A DNA stretch of 64,000 nt from an uncultured Enterorhabdus sp. Lineage in GTDB: Bacteria; Actinomycetota; Coriobacteriia; Coriobacteriales; Eggerthellaceae. The notes under the pieces were generated by a model. The model did no database searches, was not told the DNA's origin, and saw only the letters and a program-made list of their open reading frames with translations. The DNA lies in NCBI GenBank assembly GCA_947649205.1, contig CANSQM010000008.1:1-64000 (forward strand). The letters run 5' to 3'. The position numbers and the translations under genes were made by a program. Each line of letters opens with the position of its first letter. Position 1 is the first letter of the stretch. Positions 54,106 to 63,356 of the stretch are shown piece after piece.

Positions 54106-56940
54106 ATGGCAGATTTTGAAGACGAGAACTTCGACGCCGACGAGCGGGCCGAGGTAGAGGGCGCCGAGGAGGACGCGCTGTACCTGGCCGAAGAAGTCGA
54201 CACCGATGAAGAGGGCGACGAGGATGCCGAGATCGCCTCGGCCTCTTCTACCCTAGACGAGGAAGACACCGTGGAGCACGCCGTCTCCGAAGAGGAGCGC
54301 GCCCGTTCCATGATGGTGGACATGCCGAACCCCCATGGCTCCATTATCGAGGGAGCCAACGGCGGCGAGGGCACTACGGTGCGCGCCGCGTTCCTCGGCA
54401 AGGAGATGCAGACCTCCTTCCTGGAATACTCTATGTCCGTTATCGTGTCCCGCGCCCTGCCCGACGTGCGCGACGGCCTGAAGCCGGTGCACCGCCGCAT
54501 TCTGTACGCCATGAACGAGTCGGGCTACACGCCGAGCAAGCCCCACATGAAGTCGGCCCGTACTGTCGGCGACGTGATCGGCAAGTACCATCCCCACGGT
54601 GACAGCGCTGTGTACGACACCATGGTGCGCCTGGCCCAGCCCTTCAGCCTGCGCCTGCCCCTCATCGACGGTCACGGCAACTTCGGCTCTATCGACGGCG
54701 ACAGCGCCGCCGCCATGCGTTACACCGAGGCCCGTCTGGACAAGCCGGCCATGGAACTGCTGCGCGACCTGGACAAGGAAACCGTCGACTTCCAGCCCAA
54801 CTACGACGAGAGCCTGCAGGAGCCCACGGTGCTGCCGGCGCGCTTCCCGAACCTGCTGGTCAACGGCTCCAACGGCATCGCCGTCGGCATGGCCACGAAC
54901 ATCCCGCCCCACAACCTGGGCGAGGCCATCGACGCCACCTGCCTCATGATCGACAACCCGGAGTGCACCACCGAGGAGCTGCTGGCCGTCATGCCCGGGC
55001 CCGACTTCCCCACCGGCGGCCTCATCATGGGCAAGAAGGGCATCCTGGATGCCTACGAGACCGGCCATGGCAACATGACCATTCGCGCCAAGTGCGAGAT
55101 CGAAGAGAAGAAGAACGGCCGCTCCTCCATCGTGGTGAAGGAAATTCCCTACCAGGTGAACCGCAAGCGCCTGCTGGAGAAGCTCGGAGAGCTGGTGCGC
55201 GACAAGAAGCTGCCCGAGATCAGCAACATCCACGACGCCGCCGACCGCAAGGGCATCGATATCATCATCGACCTGAAGTCCAACGCCATTCCGCAGGTAG
55301 TGCTGAACAAGCTGTACAAGCACACCCAGCTGCAGGTGGGCTTCGGCGCCAACATGCTGGCCCTGGTGAACGGCACCCCGCGCGTGCTGTCGCTCAAGGA
55401 GATCCTGCACTACTACATCGAGCACCAGAAGGACGTCGTCACCCGTCGTACCCGCTACGAGCTGGCCAAGGCCGAGGAGCGCGAGCATATCCTCGAGGGC
55501 TACATCATCGCGCTGGACAACATCGATGAGGTCATCCAGATCATCCGCTCCTCCCAGACCGACAAGGAGGCCGCCGGGCGCCTGACCGAGCGCTTCGGCC
55601 TGTCCGAGAAGCAGACCAACGCCATTCTGGAGATGCGCCTGCGCCGCCTGACCGGACTGGAGCGCGAGAAGATCGAGGAAGAGCTGGCCGAGCTGCGCGA
55701 GAAGATTGCCTACTACAAGCGCATCCTGTCCGATGAGAACCTGCTGAAGCAAGTCATCAAGGACGAGCTGTTGGAGATCAAGAAGAAGTACGGTACCCCG
55801 CGCCGCACCCGCATCACCGGCGAGGCGAAGGATATCGAGGTGGAAGACCTCATCGCCGAGGAAAATATGGTCGTCACCATGACCAAGGCCGGCTACATCA
55901 AGCGCCTGCCCGTGAGCACCTATCGCCAGCAGAAGCGCGGCGGCAAGGGCATGCAGGGCGTGAATCTGAAGGACGCCGACTTCGTTGAGCACCTGTTCGT
56001 GGCCTCCACCCACTCCTATATGCTGTTCTTCTCCACCAAGGGCAAGGTGTACCGCTTGAAGGTGTACGAGATTCCCGAGGCCAGCCGCCATGCCCGCGGC
56101 ACGGCTATCGTGAACCTGCTGCCTCTGGAGAAGGGTGAGTCCATCAGCGCTGTCATCGCCACGAAGGACTTCCCCGCCGAGGAGTTCCTCATGTTCGCCA
56201 CGGCCCAGGGCAATGTGAAGAAGACCTCCATGGACCAGTACGACCGCACCCGCCGCGACGGGCTCATCGCCATCAACCTGAAGGACGACGACGAGCTCAT
56301 CTCGGTGAAGCGCGTGGCCAAGGGCGAGAAGGTCATCATGGTGTCCTCCGCCGGCAAGGCCATCCTGTGGGATGAGTCCGAGGCCCGCGCCATGGGCCGC
56401 GGCACCATGGGCGTGCGCGGTATGAACGTGCCCGCCGATGCCCATGTGCTGGGTATGGAAATTGCCCGTCCCGGCACCGACCTGTTCGTGATTACCGAGA
56501 AGGGCTACGGCAAGCGCACCAAGATCGAGGAGTACCCCGAGCATCACCGCGGCGGTCAGGGTGTGTACACCATTACCATGACCCACAAGAAGGGCCTGCT
56601 CGCGGTCATGAAGATCGTCGGCGCCGATGACGAGATCATGATCGTGTCCGAAGAGGGCGTCATCGTTCGCACCCCGGTGAAGGGCATCTCCGAGCTTGGC
56701 CGCTCAACGCAAGGTGTTATGGTCATGCGCGTGTCTGATAAGGACAAGGTGTGCGCCGTGGCCATTTCCTCCACGGGCAAGAAGAAGGCCAAGAAGGCCG
56801 GCGAGATGGATGAGAATCAGCTCGACCTGCTGGACGACGAGAGCACTGATGGCTCCTTGGCCATCGATGATATCGATGGAGATGATGGCGACGACACCGC
56901 CGAGGTAGCGGCTGAAGAGGTCGTCGAAGGCGAAGAGTAG
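54106..56940 (+). CDS. gyrA: DNA gyrase subunit A with acidic N-terminal extension
   Basis: GyrA cuts and rejoins DNA. The 944-residue protein has the catalytic AMRYTEARL (Tyr206), the quinolone-region HGDSAVYD with Ser167 and Asp171 (the usual susceptible residues) and the GyrA box [11 protein letters not shown], so it is gyrase and not topoisomerase IV. About 84 residues precede the point where E. coli GyrA starts; they are dominated by Glu and Asp (for example [15 protein letters not shown]). The C-terminus is also acidic. ATG 54106 follows AAAGGAAAC, supporting the long start. A terminator follows at 56,966. Confidence 0.95.
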   Translation: MADFEDENFDADERAEVEGAEEDALYLAEEVDTDEEGDEDAEIASASSTLDEEDTVEHAVSEEERARSMMVDMPNPHGSIIEGANGGEGTTVRAAFLGKEMQTSFLEYSMSVIVSRALPDVRDGLKPVHRRILYAMNESGYTPSKPHMKSARTVGDVIGKYHPHGDSAVYDTMVRLAQPFSLRLPLIDGHGNFGSIDGDSAAAMRYTEARLDKPAMELLRDLDKETVDFQPNYDESLQEPTVLPARFPNLLVNGSNGIAVGMATNIPPHNLGEAIDATCLMIDNPECTTEELLAVMPGPDFPTGGLIMGKKGILDAYETGHGNMTIRAKCEIEEKKNGRSSIVVKEIPYQVNRKRLLEKLGELVRDKKLPEISNIHDAADRKGIDIIIDLKSNAIPQVVLNKLYKHTQLQVGFGANMLALVNGTPRVLSLKEILHYYIEHQKDVVTRRTRYELAKAEEREHILEGYIIALDNIDEVIQIIRSSQTDKEAAGRLTERFGLSEKQTNAILEMRLRRLTGLEREKIEEELAELREKIAYYKRILSDENLLKQVIKDELLEIKKKYGTPRRTRITGEAKDIEVEDLIAEENMVVTMTKAGYIKRLPVSTYRQQKRGGKGMQGVNLKDADFVEHLFVASTHSYMLFFSTKGKVYRLKVYEIPEASRHARGTAIVNLLPLEKGESISAVIATKDFPAEEFLMFATAQGNVKKTSMDQYDRTRRDGLIAINLKDDDELISVKRVAKGEKVIMVSSAGKAILWDESEARAMGRGTMGVRGMNVPADAHVLGMEIARPGTDLFVITEKGYGKRTKIEEYPEHHRGGQGVYTITMTHKKGLLAVMKIVGADDEIMIVSEEGVIVRTPVKGISELGRSTQGVMVMRVSDKDKVCAVAISSTGKKKAKKAGEMDENQLDLLDDESTDGSLAIDDIDGDDGDDTAEVAAEEVVEGEE

Positions 56941-56965
56941 TCGGCTCTTTCCCATTGCCGTGTCG

Positions 56966-57002
56966 AAAGGGGACAAGCCTGCGGGCCTGCCCCCTTTTCT
57001 TT
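56966..57002 (+). terminator. Terminator after gyrA
   Basis: AAAGGGG (56966-56972) pairs with CCCCTTT (56991-56997), with an inner GC-rich loop, and TTCTTT follows. It lies 26 bp past the gyrA stop. Confidence 0.75.
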
Positions 57003-57010
57003 AGGGCCGC

Positions 57011-57517
57011 CTACAGGTCCTCGATGCCGAAGTCGTCGGGGGAGACGTGGTCCAGGAACGTCTTGAAGGCCGCCAGCTCCTCTTCCGGTCGCTCCTCCTT
57101 GAAGATAAAGGGAAAAGAGGCCGCGGCCAGCACAGCCTCCTCGATGTAGAGCGGGGCGCCTTGGCGCAGGGCCAGGGCGATGGCGTCGCTCGGCCGCGCG
57201 TCAAGGGTGAAGAGGCGCCCTCCCTGGCTCAGGATGAGGTGGGATCGGAACACCGGGCCCTTCGCGCCGCAGATGACCACGGAATCGATCCGGGCATCAA
57301 GGTTGGTGAGCGCGTCGAGAAAGAGATCGTGGGTCATGGGTCGATCGAGCTTCACCTGCTCCAGGGCCATGCCGATCTGCGCTGCTTCCGAGGGCCCGAT
57401 CCAGATGGGCACGATGCGGGCCTTCCCCGCTGGAGCATCTTCCACCGGTTGGAGCACGAGCACTGAAGGTTGCAGTGGGTTCGCCATGATGAGCGTGAGC
57501 ACTTTCAGGGGAATCAC
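57011..57517 (-). CDS. Bifunctional nuclease family protein (DUF151)
   Basis: This 168-residue protein belongs to the DUF151/BFN family, with RIVPIWIGPSEAAQIG near the N-terminus and DARPSDAIALALRQGAPLY in the second half, the two blocks that define it. Some members show DNase and RNase activity in plants, and bacterial ones are of unknown role. GTG 57517 follows AAAGGAG. It is oriented against gyrA, and the two 3' ends are about 70 bp apart. Confidence 0.88.
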   Translation of the reverse strand: MIPLKVLTLIMANPLQPSVLVLQPVEDAPAGKARIVPIWIGPSEAAQIGMALEQVKLDRPMTHDLFLDALTNLDARIDSVVICGAKGPVFRSHLILSQGGRLFTLDARPSDAIALALRQGAPLYIEEAVLAAASFPFIFKEERPEEELAAFKTFLDHVSPDDFGIEDL

Positions 57518-57614
57518 AGCAGGCTCCTTTCGGGGGAAACGATGCGATGATATTGTCTCATGAGTGCGTTTTCCAGGGCTAAAGATAATTTTTCCAATTC
57601 GGTTAAATTTTTCC

Positions 57615-57643
57615 TTGACCCCGCCGTGATTTCATCGTAAGAT
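57615..57643 (+). promoter_or_regulatory. Promoter of the tRNA-Ile/tRNA-Ala unit
   Basis: TTGACC (57615-57620) and TAAGAT (57638-57643) are 17 bp apart, ending 18 bp before the tRNA-Ile 5' end. Confidence 0.7.
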
Positions 57644-57661
57644 AATCAAGCACTTTTTCAA

Positions 57662-57738
<77 letters not shown>

Positions 57739-57748
57739 TTACTTTGCG

Positions 57749-57797
57749 ATAAACGCTCCACCGTGAGCCGAGTTAGCCGGTGGAGCGTTTATTATAT
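57749..57797 (+). terminator. Terminator between tRNA-Ile and tRNA-Ala
   Basis: A perfect 15-bp stem (57749-57763 with 57778-57792) is followed by tatattct. It suggests that part of the transcript ends before tRNA-Ala, or that the stem is a processing hairpin. Confidence 0.75.
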
Positions 57798-57854
57798 TCT
57801 GAGACAGTTTTCTGAATATGCCACCAAGCAAAGTAGGGGAGAAAGAGAAGCCAC

Positions 57855-57930
57855 GGGGCATTAGCTCAGCTGGGAGAGCGCGGGCTTTGCAAGCCTGAGG
57901 TCAGGGGTTCGATCCCCCTATGCTCCACCA
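57855..57930 (+). tRNA. tRNA-Ala (TGC)
   Basis: This 76-nt cloverleaf has acceptor GGGGCAT/ATGCTCC, anticodon TGC and an encoded CCA. With tRNA-Ile it follows gyrA, as in other Actinobacteria. Confidence 0.96.
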
Positions 57931-57939
57931 TGATTTATC

Positions 57940-57972
57940 GATCGTCTACTTTGGTAGGCGGTCGTTTTTTGT
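57940..57972 (+). terminator. Terminator after tRNA-Ala
   Basis: A stem with G-U pairs (gatcgtctac with gtaggcggtc, 57940-57949 and 57954-57963) is followed by GTTTTTTG. Confidence 0.75.
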
Positions 57973-58308
57973 ATATCGCGCAGGGATTGAATCCCGCGAG
58001 GAGCGAACAGTCCAACGGCTGTTATGTCCACGAAATCTTAAATTTCCCTAGTCATTACCCTGTCATATAGCTGTCATCTTTCCGTAAACTCTGACTTTCC
58101 GTCGCTTTTATCTATGATAGGTGTGTTAAAGAAGCCCCTGAAGCGGAAAAAAGACCATCCGTAACCGATTGACAAGTAGACAGTAAGGAAATCGTAGAGC
58201 TACAATAGCTGATCGGAATAATCAGGGATTGAAGGCGGTTTTCCGCCCGTGAGAGAGGGTAAAAAGGACAAGTAGAGGGTGCTTGTCTCGTAAGAGGAAC
58301 GGTGAGAT
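57973..58308. other. Leader and promoter region of the exported-protein operon
   Basis: These 336 bp are AT-richer than the surroundings. A TAGACA-18-TACAAT pair (58177-58206) is the best promoter candidate. Downstream are a GGCGG-tttt-CCGCC hairpin (58234-58247) and a gacaag/cttgtc pair near 58,267-58,287. The leader of about 95 nt could fold, but it does not match c-di-GMP or other riboswitch consensus that I know. An RBS, AGAGGAACGG, precedes the gene. Confidence 0.45.
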
Positions 58309-61300
58309 ATGAAGGCGATAACTCAAAACGAAAGGTATGAGTTCTCGAAGGCGAAAAAGGTAATCGCCTCCGTTGTCGCTGCAGCGATGGTTGTCTCCTT
58401 CGGCAACTTCGCTCTGGGCGGCACTTCGGAGGCCCTGGCCGAGGACGGCACCGTGGAGGTTCGCTTCCAGGTGGCCGACGGCATGACGGTTACCGTGGGC
58501 GCCGATCAGTTCGGCGCCGATGAGGATGCAGTGTACGCGGCGGCTGTCGACACCGACCTCGCGTTCTCAGTGGATGCCCCTGAAGATATGGCCGTTGCCG
58601 TGACCTATGGTGTGGAGGGCGGCGACCCCGTCTCCCGGGCCATGGGCTCCAAGCAGCTCTCCGATAATCTGATTATCGGAGAGCCGTCCCTGGAGGACGG
58701 CTCTCAAGATGACCCCATTGTCTCCTCTCCCATCGAAGATGACGGGGAGGGAACGGGAAACACCCCAGCTCCCGAAGAGCCGACGAGTGATCTCGAGGCC
58801 CCGGTGGAGGAAGAGCCTTCGACTGAGGAGACCGTTCCGACCGTCGACGAAGCAGCTCCCGAGGGCGAGAGCGCCGAGGTTCTCAGTGACTCCGATACGG
58901 CAGCGCCCTCAACTGCCGAGGCTACTCCCCTGGCAGTGACCGGGGACGATGCTGTCGAAGAGGTTCTCGCTGACGAGTACCCGCCCATGGCCGCCGCCCC
59001 GGTGGCTGAGGACGATGAGCCGGTGGTGGAGGTCTCTCTGGAGCCCGGCGCCGATGGCTCCTATGTCATTCCGGCCGCGGAGTTGGCCGAGGCCGCTTCC
59101 CGCAATGCTGTAATCGTCGTCACGGTGCAGCCTGCCGATGGGGTGTCGAGCTGGGACGAGGTGGCTCGCGCTCTCGCCGAGGACGACGAAGCGACCGTGC
59201 GGCTGGCCGCCGACATCGCCGAGGGCGTCAGCCCCGTGGAAGTGCGCGGCACCAAGACGCTTGACTTGAACGGCTGTGACATTGCCGTTGATGAGATCGG
59301 CACGCTGTTCACGGTGAACGACGGCGCCGTGTTCACCATTACGGATACGAGCGAGAACGCCGCGGCCGTCGAGGTGGACGTGCCCGGTGCCCTCAAGGGC
59401 GTGAGGGTTCCGAGTCCCGCCGAGGATCGGGCGACTTTCGAGGGGCTGATTGGCAAGCGAGCCACTTATCAGGCCGAAAGCCACTCCCTCGAGTATTTTG
59501 TGACGCGCTCCTACACCAATCGCCCCGCCAAGGGGGAGACCACTGAGTATCTTTACCAGTATAACCTCGATCTTTCTGGTGCCGGCTCCATCGAGGCCGC
59601 CCAGGCCGAGAGCCTGGTGGCGGTTCATGGCGGCACGCTCAATATTGAGGGTGGTCGTCTGACCGTGGGCCAGGGCGAGCATGTGGTGGCGGCTCAAACG
59701 GGCACGGTCACCATGATCGACGGCTTCATCGTGGGTTCGGCCGGCGCCGATGGCGCGGCCATCAATGCCGCAGACGCCACGGTTGAGATTGCCGGCCAGG
59801 CCGTTATCGCAGGCAACACGGCCAAGGGTGATGGCAATGGCGGCGCGCTGTGGGTGGATAACACCCGGTTGACCGTGGCCGGTGAGGCCCTGCTCGCGGG
59901 CAACCGCGCCGGTGAGGAAGTGTTCAAAGACACCACGCCTGGCAATATGGCCCAGGTGCGCAACGGCGGCGCCATTTACGCGAACGCCTCATGCGAGGTA
60001 ACCGTGGCCGAGCAGGCCGTGCTTGCGGGCAATGTGGCCTGCGCCGATGGCGGAGCCGTCTACGTGCAGGGCCGCTTGAAGAGCGAAACTTCTAAGCCTG
60101 AGAGCGTGCTCACGGTGAAGGATGGCGCCCTGGTGACCAACAACCGCTCCGAGAACGACAAATCTGCCATCCATCCCTCAGTGCGTCCCGACACCAACAA
60201 GGACGTGAACTGGAAGCAGCTCGGCGGTGGCGGTGGAGGCATCTTCTCCATGGACAAGACGATTATCGATGGCGCCACGCTGACGGGCAACTACGCCTCT
60301 GACGGTGGCGGGGCCTTGCTTCTCGCGAGCTATTCCGACTACACGGTCGGGAGTTGGCCCTATCCTCAGTACATCTATCCGCTTCTTCAGGTGGAGTACG
60401 GCGTCTTCGCCTCCAATTACGCCGGCACGAGCGAGGGCGGCGCCATTAACGTCATGCCCGACAAGGCCAGCTATATCAAGGGCGGCTACATCACGAATAA
60501 CATGACCGCCACGGAGTTCGACTACGGTGGAGGCGGCCTGTTTCTGCCCTCGGCCACCCACGGCAAAGAGACGGGCCTTACGGTGCGCTACCCCATCGTG
60601 ACTGGCAATACCGCTCATGGTTTCGGCGGCGGCGTGGGTGTGTGCACCAACGGCGTCGTGGTCACGGCCGATGCGGCCATCTTCGACAACACGGCTGAGC
60701 AGGCCAATGCGACGACCAACCCCAATGAGTACGGCGACCAGTGGGCTCTTGATCCGGCCTACGGTCTCGAGATCGATGCCCATGCGGCCGATGATTTCTT
60801 CTGCGCCAAGGAGAGCACGGTGTTCAACGCCATGCTCGGTGGCGGCTACCATCGCTGGACGGGCTACACCAGCGGCACGGTGTCCTACGTGCCCGACATG
60901 AAGTACAAGGGCACACTGAGTGCCTGGCGTTCGGGGGTGAGCTATAGGGAGAAGAAGACGGGTCTGGTGATTGACGATAAGGACCTGACCACCTCGAGCA
61001 TCCCCAATGTTCTGTTCGATCCCACTACGAACGTGGCCCAGATCTACGTTCCCGAAGCCCATGCGGCCTCCGGTGATTTCGGGGGGTACTTCGCCACCAT
61101 TGAAGTGAAAGATAAAGTGAGTGACAAGTTCCCGGATGGGAAGTGGTCCGGCGAGGTGACCAAGTGCACCGAGGTGACGAGCGACACTCCTGGCTTCAAG
61201 AAGTACGAGCTCACCATCGATCGGAGTGCTCCGGCCCCTGGCGCCCGCGAGGAGGTCTCCTTCGACGACGATCCCCAGACGCTGATTGCCGAGACGCGCA

Positions 61301-62040
61301 CCGAGGATAAGAAAGAATATCCCGTCTACCACCTGACCGACCCGAACACGTTTCCCCAGACCGCCGAGGCCGTGCTTCAGGCCGATCGTTTCACAGCTCT
61401 GAAGGCCAACCCGACCTCGGATGACAAGGACGCGGCCATGGGCAAGGCGGTGCTGTACTTCACAGGCAACTACTCCAACACCAACGGCGGCGGCATCGCT
61501 TGCAACGACCGCATCGTAGTGGGCCGCGACCCCGAGATTCCCGGGGAGAAGCCCGAGGAGCCGAGCAACCCCGACCAGCCCGAGAAGCTCGGAGCCCTGC
61601 AGCTCGTGAAGAACCTGGACAATTTCGAGGCTGCCAACGGCATCGCTACAGCCGTCTTCCAGGTGACGGGCTATGTCGATCAGGCTGCGGCGGCCAATAA
61701 GGTAGACGAACTGGTGATTTACCAGAACACCGTGAGCATGACCTTTGGTGCTGGCGAGAACCAGACGAAGGCCGAGCTGCTGTCTGACCTTCCCGAGGGC
61801 TACTACCTCATCGAAGAGCTGTACTACAGCGGTGACAACTTCGACGGCACCCCCAATCGCGAGATTGTGGCCGTGGAGGGCACGGTTCCTGGTGAGGATG
61901 ACGAGATTCTCATTACAGAAGTCACTTTCAACAACACCTATGTCGATGAGGGCTATAGCACCGGTGTCGTGAACCGTTACGCTCCGGGCGAGAACGGCTT
62001 TACCTACACGCCCATGCCCACGACGGAAGAGGGGAGGTAG
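58309..62040 (+). CDS. Large secreted beta-helix/SpaA-like adhesin
   Basis: This 1243-residue exported protein has a signal peptide (basic NERYEFSKAKKVIAS, hydrophobic core, cleavage probably near SEALA). Residues about 110-240 are acidic Pro/Glu/Thr-rich. Residues about 300-760 look like a right-handed parallel beta-helix with repeated short strands (GGALWVDN, GGAIYANA, GGAVYVQG, GGGIFSMD, GGALLLAS, GGAINVMP, GGGLFLPS). A SpaA/Cna-B-type domain near the C-terminus (about 1095-1225) has LGALQLVKNLD and LSDLPEGYYLIEE. No LPXTG, membrane anchor or transmembrane helix ends the protein. ATG 58309 follows a good RBS. Next genes follow at 2-12 bp. An adhesin role is inferred. Confidence 0.8.
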   Translation: MKAITQNERYEFSKAKKVIASVVAAAMVVSFGNFALGGTSEALAEDGTVEVRFQVADGMTVTVGADQFGADEDAVYAAAVDTDLAFSVDAPEDMAVAVTYGVEGGDPVSRAMGSKQLSDNLIIGEPSLEDGSQDDPIVSSPIEDDGEGTGNTPAPEEPTSDLEAPVEEEPSTEETVPTVDEAAPEGESAEVLSDSDTAAPSTAEATPLAVTGDDAVEEVLADEYPPMAAAPVAEDDEPVVEVSLEPGADGSYVIPAAELAEAASRNAVIVVTVQPADGVSSWDEVARALAEDDEATVRLAADIAEGVSPVEVRGTKTLDLNGCDIAVDEIGTLFTVNDGAVFTITDTSENAAAVEVDVPGALKGVRVPSPAEDRATFEGLIGKRATYQAESHSLEYFVTRSYTNRPAKGETTEYLYQYNLDLSGAGSIEAAQAESLVAVHGGTLNIEGGRLTVGQGEHVVAAQTGTVTMIDGFIVGSAGADGAAINAADATVEIAGQAVIAGNTAKGDGNGGALWVDNTRLTVAGEALLAGNRAGEEVFKDTTPGNMAQVRNGGAIYANASCEVTVAEQAVLAGNVACADGGAVYVQGRLKSETSKPESVLTVKDGALVTNNRSENDKSAIHPSVRPDTNKDVNWKQLGGGGGGIFSMDKTIIDGATLTGNYASDGGGALLLASYSDYTVGSWPYPQYIYPLLQVEYGVFASNYAGTSEGGAINVMPDKASYIKGGYITNNMTATEFDYGGGGLFLPSATHGKETGLTVRYPIVTGNTAHGFGGGVGVCTNGVVVTADAAIFDNTAEQANATTNPNEYGDQWALDPAYGLEIDAHAADDFFCAKESTVFNAMLGGGYHRWTGYTSGTVSYVPDMKYKGTLSAWRSGVSYREKKTGLVIDDKDLTTSSIPNVLFDPTTNVAQIYVPEAHAASGDFGGYFATIEVKDKVSDKFPDGKWSGEVTKCTEVTSDTPGFKKYELTIDRSAPAPGAREEVSFDDDPQTLIAETRTEDKKEYPVYHLTDPNTFPQTAEAVLQADRFTALKANPTSDDKDAAMGKAVLYFTGNYSNTNGGGIACNDRIVVGRDPEIPGEKPEEPSNPDQPEKLGALQLVKNLDNFEAANGIATAVFQVTGYVDQAAAANKVDELVIYQNTVSMTFGAGENQTKAELLSDLPEGYYLIEELYYSGDNFDGTPNREIVAVEGTVPGEDDEILITEVTFNNTYVDEGYSTGVVNRYAPGENGFTYTPMPTTEEGR

Positions 62041-62042
62041 TC

Positions 62043-62585
62043 ATGGGAAAGCAATCCCTTGCCAAGCGTGTTGCCCTGACGGTGTCCGCGGCCCTGGTTA
62101 TCTCTCTGGGCGTGGCGGCCGGCACGGCTTGGGCCTACTACACCGATACGACCAAAGCCGCTGGCATGATCCAGTTCAAGTACAACCCGAATCCCCCCGA
62201 TACCGAGGTGACCGAGAAGGCCGACGGCGCCAACAAGGTCATCTCGGTGAAGAACACCGGCGATGTTGACGCCATGGTGCGCGTGAAGGTATTCGACCCG
62301 CAGATCGACGGCGTAGAGCTTACCTTCGAGGCCAGCGCGGGCTGGACCCAGGCCGTGAACGACAACGGCGAGGGCTGGTGGTACTACGCCGAGCCCGTGG
62401 CCCCCGGTGCTTCCACCCCGGCCTTGAAGGCTATCGTGACGGTGGATGCCGAGAAGGTCACCCACGGTTTCGATGTGGCCGTGGTGCAGCAGTGCGCGAG
62501 CGCCCGAGCCTTCGAGGCGGCCCAGCCGCTGCTGGGCACCTTCGCCGATGGCGAGAAGTACCTGACCGCCCAGGATGGTGAGTAG
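62043..62585 (+). CDS. SipW-type signal-peptide protein (TasA/CalY-like)
   Basis: This 180-residue secreted protein has an N-terminal basic-hydrophobic segment leading to GTAWAYYTDTTKA, close to the SipW-cognate signal pattern (G-x-x-A-y-y-T-D) of TasA and camelysin. The mature part is an Ig/jelly-roll-like beta domain with ISVKNTGDVDAMVRVKVFD, a block found in such biofilm-matrix and spore-surface proteins. ATG 62043 follows GGGGAGG, two bp after the adhesin stop. If the parallel holds, a special signal peptidase processes it and it may polymerise into fibres; the peptidase is not in the window. Confidence 0.75.
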   Translation: MGKQSLAKRVALTVSAALVISLGVAAGTAWAYYTDTTKAAGMIQFKYNPNPPDTEVTEKADGANKVISVKNTGDVDAMVRVKVFDPQIDGVELTFEASAGWTQAVNDNGEGWWYYAEPVAPGASTPALKAIVTVDAEKVTHGFDVAVVQQCASARAFEAAQPLLGTFADGEKYLTAQDGE

Positions 62586-62588
62586 CCC

Positions 62589-63344
62589 ATGTTGAAGACG
62601 CTGAAGACCCTTGATTTGCAGACGCGCATCCTGCTGATCGCGCTTTCCGCGGGGCTCGTGGTATGCCTCGTCATGATGACCGTGAGCCCGGCCCGTTCCG
62701 CCCTCGTGTTCCAAAGCGACGATTACGTGGCCGAGATCCAGCAGACCCACATTGGCGTGACGCTGACCGAGAACGGCGTGGACGTGGACCCCGATGCGAA
62801 GGGCATCGGCAAGCTGCTCGACCAGAAGGCCGGCTGGCAGATCGTGAACGCCTCCACTGGCGCCGTTGAGGAGTTTATGGCCCCGGGCCAGGTGTACCAG
62901 GAGTTCCTCTCAGTTAAGAACGTGTCAGCTGATATGGACGAGTACGTGCGCCTGACGGTGCGCAAGTACTGGGCCACGGGAGAGAACGGCGATCCCCAGA
63001 AGAGCGCCACACTGGATCCAGGCCTCATCGAGCTGGTGCTGGACGACGAATTCGACGAGCACTGGGTGCGCTCGGAGGCGGAATGCACCGACGAGCGCGA
63101 GGTGTACTACTACCGCCCCATGTTGGAGAAGAACACCGCCGCCGAACCGGCTGTGGCCGGTATCCGCGTGAGCGATGCCATCAAAAATGTGAAGCAAGAT
63201 TACTCCAACTGCTATCTGGCCCTGTCGGCCCAGGTGGATTCTGTGCAGGTGAACAACGCCGCAGCAGCCGCCAAGAGCGCGTGGGGTGTGGATGTGCAGG
63301 CGCTGGGCCTCGACCAGTGGTCCGATGAGACGGCTGGGGAATAG
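62589..63344 (+). CDS. Secreted protein related to TasA/CalY group
   Basis: This 251-residue protein has an N-terminal membrane segment (ILLIALSAGLVVCLVMMTV) and then SALVFQSDDYVAEIQQTHIGVTLTENG, again like the strand after a SipW-type cleavage. The rest holds FLSVKNVSADMDEYVRLTVRKYW, similar in style to the ISVKNTGD block of the preceding protein. It likely forms the same kind of fold and is exported. The gap from the preceding stop is 3 bp and GGTGAG serves as RBS. Function is unknown but probably joint with the two neighbours. Confidence 0.65.
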   Translation: MLKTLKTLDLQTRILLIALSAGLVVCLVMMTVSPARSALVFQSDDYVAEIQQTHIGVTLTENGVDVDPDAKGIGKLLDQKAGWQIVNASTGAVEEFMAPGQVYQEFLSVKNVSADMDEYVRLTVRKYWATGENGDPQKSATLDPGLIELVLDDEFDEHWVRSEAECTDEREVYYYRPMLEKNTAAEPAVAGIRVSDAIKNVKQDYSNCYLALSAQVDSVQVNNAAAAAKSAWGVDVQALGLDQWSDETAGE

Positions 63345-63356
63345 CGGGGTGATCCG

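Noticed and set aside
57973..58308. Possible c-di-GMP riboswitch before the adhesin operon
   Set aside because: The leader folds, but the conserved core of the GEMM or type-II c-di-GMP aptamers is not seen.
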